Positions 39,153-45,445 of a DNA stretch of 45,445 nt are shown here, one piece after another. Source of the stretch: Chlorokybus atmophyticus (lineage: Eukaryota; Streptophyta; Chlorokybophyceae; Chlorokybales; Chlorokybaceae); the NCBI GenBank assembly GCA_009103225.1, contig RHPI01000732.1, positions 1 through 45,445 of the forward strand, in the 5' to 3' direction. Numbering within the stretch: position 1 is the first letter of the stretch; every line of letters begins with the position of its first letter. The translations under genes and the position numbers were made by a program. A model generated the notes under the pieces. The model saw nothing but the letters and a program-made list of their open reading frames with translations. It ran no database searches and was not told the DNA's origin.

Positions 39153-39871
39153 CGCGCTTGCCGCTGGTGACGACACACCAAACCTCTGGGCTAACACCAC
39201 TACTTTAACACTACGCCATCCAGACGCTCACGCACCGATACTCCCGAGAAACATTCACGCATGCAAGTAGTATGTAGTAAGCCTAGCCCAAACTTAATTC
39301 ACTGCTTGTACTGCCTCTTCAGGGACTGATGTGACCCACAACATACCATATGCACGCCGTGTTGCTCTGTCGCCCGCGGACTGACCACCCACCCACCCAC
39401 CCACCCACCCCGCGGCTCACACAAAGGTGAAGGCGGCGGCGGCGGAGTCAGTCAGTCCATGAGAGATAAAGTCAGTAGAGGCATTGTAGATTTCTCGGCG
39501 CGTGCTTTCTCGCCGAGCTATCGCGTGTGTCGTGACATGCTGCAGCAACCTGTGGAAGGGTGGAACCCGTCGGTAGGGACGGCGCTTGAGGTCCCTAGCT
39601 GAGGATGTATTAAAGTTAACATGGCGCGTGGCGAGCCGGGAGTGGCAAGTGACTGCTCAGGTGCTAGCAGGCGGGTTGCCAGGGGCCGTTCTTTCTGCTG
39701 CTTTGCTGGATTTGGTAAAGGTACGAACGTAGTAAAACTGCAGTACGTCCTCAATCATGTATGTGGCGCGCGGAATTATGGTCGCCAGACTGCGGCGCGG
39801 CTGAGTCAGCGAGAGGTGGCGGCGACGAAACCATGCCGTGACACTTTCACTTGCTGTGAGCCTGCCCTCGT
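39153..39871. other. Upstream region of the protease gene
   Basis: This contains the presumed promoter of the protease gene and an (ACCC)n tract at 39385-39410. No clear core promoter element is visible. No other gene is recognised before the dispersed repeat. Confidence 0.45.
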
Positions 39872-40636
39872 TAAGAGGTAGCACGGAGGGGGGTTTTAGT
39901 GAGCCGGTTTTAGGCCCTGCGGCTTAACGAAGACCTCGTATTGCCTTAACACCAAAACGCGCGACGTGTTAGGGCCGAGTTTTAGGCCGGTACACTAAAA
40001 CCTCGTACGCCTCCACTAAACCTCGTCAAGGGCACAGTTAGTGCCCACTTTCATGGATGATTAGGATTTCGCGGTCTTTTTAGGGTTACGTCGCTGCCTC
40101 TGGCGCCACATTTTCGTGTGAGGCGCCCTGGTTGTTGCGGGCAGCATGGAGGGCTCTGGTGAGGACGGCGGCGGGGATGGTGGCGATGGTGGGGTTTGGC
40201 AGCAGACCTTTGGAGGGGGGGCTAGCGGCAACTGGCACGCCCCTTCTGCTACTGTTTGTCAGCCAGGAGGCCCTGCAGGCGGCAGTGGACATGCGTCGCA
40301 GTCAGGCCATGTGGGAGGCTTCAACATCCCCTCCGACCAGCAGCAACGTGGTCAGGCAGGAGCTTCAGGTGGTGGTGAGTACATGGGCGGCTTTGCCATC
40401 CCCGCCGATTAGCAAGTAAGCCGTCAGCAACTCACAGTTGCGCACTGCACTGCGCAGTCTCGCTTTGACGGTAAACTTGCAGGCAGGAGCATCAGGGTTT
40501 ACTTCACAACAACCTCCAGCTGGTGCATTTTGTGTCACTCCTCCAACATGCAAGTAAGCAAGAAGAATGTGTGGTTGTTGTGCTTGTTAACCCGTTTTGT
40601 TTACAAAGCCATTACAACAATGGCAGCATTAGCATG
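39872..40636 (+). repeat. Dispersed repeat, copy 2 (5' end of a Harbinger-like element)
   Basis: Similar to 5298-6059 over the whole length. It starts at the same TAAGAGGTAGCACGGA, which is therefore a candidate element edge. It contains the first two exons of the plus-strand partner gene. Confidence 0.75.
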
Positions 40637-42352
40637 TTAGCACTATGCTTGTGCTGAACAATGCTTGCATAGTGACACTATATTAGCACATGCAACTGGA
40701 TTGGCTAAGGCATGTATTTTGCAAATGGGGTTAACTACAGCCAGCTCAATGCTCAACTTCAAACTCACGCGGACCCTGTGCAAAGAACATTCCCTACCAA
40801 CCAATAGGAGGATCCTCTATTGTCTTCAACAACGTCAAAATCACAGCCTGCGCCTAAGGCACCACCTAAACGAGATAACATATCCGTCATGCAAGCCACT
40901 GTGCATTAGCATGACAACAATGCCTGACTATCCATGCATGCAGCTCGCGCAAAGAAGCAGCCTGCTGCGGCTCACACTTAAGAAGCCAAGCGTGTTCGTC
41001 TTAATGACTGGACAGTGGATGACTGTCTCAAGCTGGTGCAAGGTAAGTACGACGTCAAGAGCGCCATCAAAGCAGGTGGTGCAAAGTTTAAAATAAAGAC
41101 AGCAATTACACGTTGGAAGAAAGTAGTAAAGTGTTGTGAGAATGACTGCAGTGAGAACTTCGCTTAGTGGCGCAATGCAGAGCCTTGCAAATCAAAGTGA
41201 GAGTTGTTGTCAATGTGCATAACTTTGCCAGCAGCTTGCCTCTGTACATACAATGTGCGTGGCATCTGTTGTTGTGTACATGCGTGTCACAGCCCACTCG
41301 ACCATCAAGGACTTGGTGCTGTTATGGTCGATTTATGGCAATTTAATGTACCTTCCCGTTACATTCCCCCCCACTTAGCAACGCTGACGTCCTCGGCAGC
41401 TGGCTCCCATCAGCTGGGGAATTATCCCAGGGGTCTGATTAGGGTCGGTCACCGGCCCCACCACCCATGGATCGGCCAATTTAGGCCCATATCAGTCAAC
41501 GCGCGCATAACGAAACGCTGCCGGCCCCGCGAGTCGCATCGCGACAGGCAGGTCCTGCCGCGCCGATTGAACGCCGGCGCGACTACCATTAGGCAAGTCG
41601 CGACCCATCGATGATGGCACTTATGACCACTTACGATGTTACTGAATCGAGAAACAACGACCGCGGAATTCGTGTGCAAGGCAGGAATCGAACCCGGGTC
41701 TCAAGCTCCGATGACCAATGTCACAGCCCACTCGACCACAAAAGAGTTGGTGCTTTTATGGTCAATTTGTGGTAATTAAATGTACCTTTCCGTTACAATG
41801 TGTGTCTCTGGTAGGTGGCAGCAGATGCGTGCAGCGTACATGACGATGCGTGGCTACATATACGAGAGCGGCAAGGCAAGTTACTTTGAATGCACGCCAG
41901 AAATGAAGGAAGAAAATGGTTGGCAAAGGAGTTTGCTGATAAATGACATTGAGGTGAGCTTTGTTAGCTCTATTTAACAACTTGCAACGGTTGTTAAGTA
42001 TTAAGCAACTTGCTTTGTAGTTGTTTGAGGGCATAGTGACAGCTCTTGGCGATAGCCATGCTGCGGACCCAGCTGCACCGTGGGAATTAAGCTCGCTAGA
42101 GGAGAAGGGAGAGAGGTGCCGCTTGGCTCTGACCGGAAGAAGGGGAGGAAGAAGGGTACAGCAACCCCAAATGCTCGCATAGGCCTAGTGAGAGAGGATG
42201 CAGAGTTGGGTCGTTCATTGTTGGATGAGCTAACAGCTCAGGGCAGCAAGGCAACTTTGGCGCTGGTGGAACAAATGACGGCCGACCGCGAGGCCTTTGT
42301 GCTAGGGTTGGATAAGATCTCAAATGCAATTGCAGGGTTGAAGCCGTCTTGA
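40146..42352 (+). pseudogene. Harbinger partner protein with Myb/SANT-like segment
   Basis: Candidate exons: 40146-40415, 40483-40553, 40944-41196, 41815-41953 and 42021-42352 (TGA). The N-terminus is Gly/Gln-rich (GGFNIPSDQQQRGQAG). Exon 3 encodes a Myb/SANT- or trihelix-like segment (RLNDWTVDDCLKLVQGKYDV, AGGAKFKIKTAITRWKK). It splices in phase through AAA|G into exon 4 (KWQQMRAAYMTMRGYIYESG). Exon 5 starts LFEGIVTALGDSHAADPAAP and, after a one-base shift near 42110, continues PLGSDRKKGRKKGTATPNAR and EDAELGRSLLDELTAQG. In-frame TAG or TAA occur at 40410, 40979 and 41165. At the first, the paralogous copy at 5835 has CAG. Such proteins are known to bind element ends together with the transposase. 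The links between exons 2 and 3 are uncertain, and a SINE-like insertion fills intron 3-4. Confidence 0.62.
41286..41797 (-). mobile_element. tRNA-derived SINE-like insertion with duplicated head
   Basis: On the minus strand an A box (TGGTCGAGTGG, 41738-41728) and a B box (GGTTCGATTCC, 41694-41684) are spaced as in a tRNA promoter, 33 bases apart. The 78-base segment with the A box (41797-41720) is repeated at 41363-41286, including TGTAACGGnAAGGTACATT and CGAGTGGGCTGTGAC. Between the copies is a unique GC-rich body. No acceptor stem can be folded around the boxes, so it is not a working tRNA gene. The insertion lies wholly in an intron of the Harbinger partner gene. Confidence 0.62.
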
Positions 42353-42626
42353 GTAGTGTGACAGTTGGTGTTATGTTGGGTTGTGTTGAGATGGAGATGT
42401 GTTGTGTTGTGTTGTGTTGTGAATGAGGAGAATGTATTGAGTTGTGTGCAATGTAATGAAGAAGCTGTGCTATGTTGTGTTGCATCCATTATGTTAACCC
42501 TGATGCAATCAGGCTTGGTTGTGTTGCGAAGGGCAATGTTGACAACTGTGCGCCAGCTATAAAGCCTCACCCTCTAGCAAACATTTCAGCAAGCAAGTCG
42601 CGCACATAGTTGGGGTTATTGTTAGG

Positions 42627-44101
42627 TCACATGCTTTGGTTCTCCGGTTGTATATTGTCTTGATCTTCATGTTCAGGTTGTCGTGCTTGGGCAAGGATCT
42701 CAGGGTCCTCTTCCTTGCAGTCAAGAAGGAAGTTGTGCAATACCATTGCGGAAATGATGGTGCTACGCAGCAATTTCAAGGACACAGCTTGCGGTATCAT
42801 GAGGATACGCCATCTTGTCTTCAACACACCTGCTGAGGCATAACGGTGCGTACAAGTGCATACCTGCGCGCATGAGGCACACAGTTGCAATGGGCCTTTG
42901 CAATGTTGCAAAATAATGGTGCTTACCAAATATGTGCTCAATAATGATACGTGCACTTGAATGCTTGAAGTTGAAGTCCCGCTTGTATTTTGGCATACGT
43001 GACTCGTCGCGTGGTCCTGTATATGGTACGATCAAGTGCTGTGACGCTGGATAGCCCGCATCACCCAGCAAGTATGGGTGAATCTCGTCACCTACTTGTG
43101 ACAATATGCGCATGCATTATTATTCATTACACAAAATAGGTATGCACTATTAACACGCAGCAAGCAACATGGCACACACGCACCAACTGATAACAGGGTC
43201 GTAACAGGATTCCTGAGGATGTCTCCACCATCAATTCTGTTCCACAATGTAGATCGACAAAAGATTCGTGCATTGTGCACAGAACCAGGAAAGCCCAGTT
43301 GCAGGTTTTAGAACCGTGCATTTAAGTGACACACAGCCTCAGATACACATCTGTGTCAGCAGCAGAACACGAAACAACAAGCCCTTTCAAGTTACCTGTA
43401 TGACGGCACTGTAATGTCCTTTGCGGTTGTAGTACTCTGCACATTGCTGGTGGCGGGGTTTCCGTATTGGTATGTGGCTGCCATCGATGGCATCAACACA
43501 TCCCACCATGCCCTTCTTTAATTGGAATTGCGTCATGACGCTTTCTAACCTCTCACCAGTGGGCAATTGTATAAACTCTCTACCCATTGACTTCAAGTAT
43601 GAAAACATCTCATCAACAATGTCTGCCACGGTGGACACACCTACCGCATATGTCAACGACAAGGTATGGTAATCACTACCATGTGCTAACCGATGTAAAC
43701 ATATCATAATCCTCAACTCCAAAGGTACAGTTTGCCGGCAGCGGTGTTACACCGATGGATTGCTTCAGCAGCTCGCATAACTTGCTGAAGCATGCATGTG
43801 ACATACGCCAGTGGTGTCGCCAGAACTGATCTGGCCAATCCCCTGACATGAATGCACTGAACCATATCTGTGTGCGAACATACTTAGCAGGTCTGTTCGT
43901 AAACACACGCTGCCTAGCCCTGTCTAAGAGCAGCAACCGCATGCGCTTAGAGCGCAAGTACAACCAGATGTGTTGGCGTTGTGTGTGCAACAATTGTAGT
44001 CGCCGACGCTGTCGTTGTTGCCACTGCCGCGTGTAGTGCAGCAGCACCACCATTATGAGGCCCAGCAAGAAAACATGCTCTCTTTGACCCGCCCCACCTA
44101 C
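42627..44101 (-). pseudogene. HARBI1-like DDE transposase (PIF/Harbinger)
   Basis: Minus-strand exons: 44101-43396 (one-base frameshift near 43735), 43337-43184, 43091-42927 and 42829-42627 (TGA). All junction phases fit. Exon 1 has the N-terminal helical part (WFSAFMSGDWPDQFWRHHWR) and, after the shift, VPLELRIMICLHRLAHG and GVSTVADIVDEMF. The first catalytic Asp is in GCVDAIDGSHIPI. Exon 2 reads AVCHLNARF-TAA-NLQLGFPGSVHNARIF. Exon 3 has the second Asp in YLLGDAGYP and the Glu in ARIIIEHIFG, and exon 4 has AMVLHNFLLDCKEED. All three acidic residues and the family signature are present. Only the TAA at 43310-43308 and the frameshift spoil the frame. Confidence 0.8.
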
Positions 44102-45445
44102 CTGCCACAAACATACACGGTTACACATGCTGACACGTATGCTAACTCACACAATTGCTGGCCATAAGAGCAGGAGTTGTGTGCTGCAAGATGACACTGC
44201 ACAGCATGTGCAACACTCAACACTGGCTGTATCACACACACCTTGGCCATGCATGCTTGCACATGCTTTTACTAGCAAATGCAGTGCAACAACACGCAGG
44301 TTGTGTGCAGTACGCGCAGCTCACAGCACTGGCTGTATCAAACACTCTTGAACCCAGACACGACCATTGATTCACAGCACATATATGCGTCAGTCCTCAC
44401 CTCTGGCATGTTCTTAAAGCTCCCTTGCAATCCGGAATTACTATCATTAGTTAGTTGTGATTCGAGGCAGAAAAAAGACGGCTTTTGTGTACGCTGGCGG
44501 GGCCTTTGCGTGCACAACCTTGGACAGCAGACAAGTTGATAGCCCTAGAGGACGGGCGCACTATGCTTAAGTGGCTCATGGATGGTACGCGCTACAACTA
44601 AAGCAACGAGGGTTGGGGCGAGACAGAAAGCTACTTTAGTGAAAAAGCTGCAGATGAAGGGGTGTGGAGGCACACATCAGAGTATTGCAAACGAAAGTAT
44701 GTCATTGCACCCAGCAACACACGCACATTTCCGCACTCTGCTGCATGTGTTCACACAACCATCTAACCCTAGGTGGGGGTCGTTGTGGTGGAGTTACAGA
44801 CAAGTTTTACTATATCGGTATATAAACAAGCACTAGACGCAACGCCCTACATGCAAATGTCTCCAGCACAACGCCGCAAACTTACAGGCAAATGCGTTCT
44901 TAGAAAGCGAAGAGTTAATGAGCAGCATGCGAGCAGCATGTAAGCAGCACACAGCGCCAGCCTTGGCTTGTCACAAGCCAAGGCTGTTAATACGGTATTA
45001 ACAACCATTTACACGGATTAACAACCGTAGAGACATGTACATAACAACCCAACCATTAATTATCAATTGCCTTGGGTTGTGACTTTGATACCGTATTACA
45101 GGCCTAGATCACAATAATGTCCTTGATGTCCAATAAGTTTTGTGGTCATCACCTTAAGGTTGAAATGAAAAGTACTTTATATATACTTGTGTTTGTTGTA
45201 ATGTACGTGTACGTGTCTTTGCAGTATGCACTACTGATAAGCATCAACTACTATGCGTACAGATCGTATGTTATAGTTGCATAATTGGCATGCATATATT
45301 TAACATTTAGTCAGGTGAAATGTATTATAGTTTATACCACCATAAGTAAATGAGGTATGTGTGTATACATGTTTACCCGGCCCACCTCACCCCGCCCCTA
45401 CCAGTATTACAACACCCTTTATGGAAACACATAAGGGGGGGGGGG
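44102..45445. other. Right flank, no gene recognised
   Basis: A frame at 44582-44836 starts MVRATTKATRVGARQKATLV but has no further support. The last 700 bases are AT-rich. A G homopolymer ends the window. Confidence 0.4.
44959..44985. repeat. Perfect hairpin with 13-bp arms
   Basis: AGCCTTGGCTTGT, one C, then ACAAGCCAAGGCT. Just downstream, TAATACGGTATTA (about 44988) and its near-inverse GATACCGTATTA (about 45088) form a second, wider inverted pair, suggesting a small MITE-like unit. Confidence 0.75.

Larger units (their letters stand above)
39872..44101. mobile_element. Decayed PIF/Harbinger-like element, two convergent genes
   Basis: A plus-strand gene with a Myb/SANT-like segment and a minus-strand HARBI1-like transposase face each other tail to tail, with 274 bases between the stops. 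This pairing is characteristic of Harbinger elements. The left edge is suggested by the boundary shared with 5298. The right edge lies somewhere beyond 44101, and I could not find a matching terminal inverted repeat. Each gene carries one single-base frameshift, so the copy is probably inactive. Confidence 0.62.

Noticed and set aside
41684-41738. Functional tRNA gene on the minus strand
   Set aside because: A and B boxes are present but no acceptor or anticodon stem folds, and the head is part of a duplicated repeat.
42390-42420. TGTGT repeat as a telomere-like or regulatory array
   Set aside because: It is a short low-complexity run between two convergent stops, with no regular telomeric unit.

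Overview
This window is nuclear DNA from an intron-rich eukaryote. Its genes have many exons with GT-AG introns (one GC-AG), secretory signal exons, microsatellites, and pogo-like, Harbinger-like and retroelement debris. The lineage is not certain. My best guess, at low confidence, is a microbial eukaryote of algal type, because the reverse transcriptase relic belongs to a type I associate with algae. I see no bacterial operon, rRNA gene or CRISPR array. There is one assembly gap (237 N), plus two single Ns inside collapsed microsatellites.

Left part (1-10.7 kb). Two paralogous six-exon genes lie head to head, at 3043-805 on the minus strand and 8626-10621 on the plus strand. Each encodes a secreted protein of about 380 residues with a PKD-like domain, and both carry a very long CT tract in the same intron. 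Introns and upstream sequence are conserved between them, so this is an inverted segmental duplication. Between them lie a truncated pogo-like transposase, a dispersed repeat shared with 39.9-40.6 kb, an exact 53-bp five-unit tandem repeat and a cluster of TGCCAGT motifs.

Middle part (10.9-31.5 kb). This holds the gap, a decayed retroelement endonuclease (12.1-13.2 kb), and a 3.8-kb pogo-type element at 16036-19810. That element has perfect 25-bp terminal inverted repeats, TA flanks, subterminal repeats and a six-exon transposase. Then come a small secreted-protein gene (20.6-21.2 kb, one frameshift), a near-perfect palindrome (23.3 kb), two direct duplications, and a decayed reverse transcriptase (28.1-30.4 kb).

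Right part (31.5-45.4 kb). The best gene of the window occupies 39152-31537 on the minus strand. Its 25 exons all join in frame (1,441 codons plus stop). They encode a signal peptide, a propeptide, an atypical subtilisin-like protease with DEGR/HDVAP in place of GHGTH, a Cys-rich calcium-binding segment, a Pro-rich linker, an unrecognised domain, a Kelch propeller and a C-terminal LamG-like domain. It is probably an extracellular or cell-surface protease. Beyond it is a decayed Harbinger-like element with a Myb/SANT-like partner gene (plus strand) and a HARBI1-like transposase (minus strand) facing each other. A tRNA-derived SINE-like insertion sits inside an intron of the partner gene.

Several mobile-element frames are interrupted only by TAG or TAA, while the best-supported stops are TGA. 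This is reported as a testable but uncertain hint of UAR reassignment; ordinary decay is the alternative.
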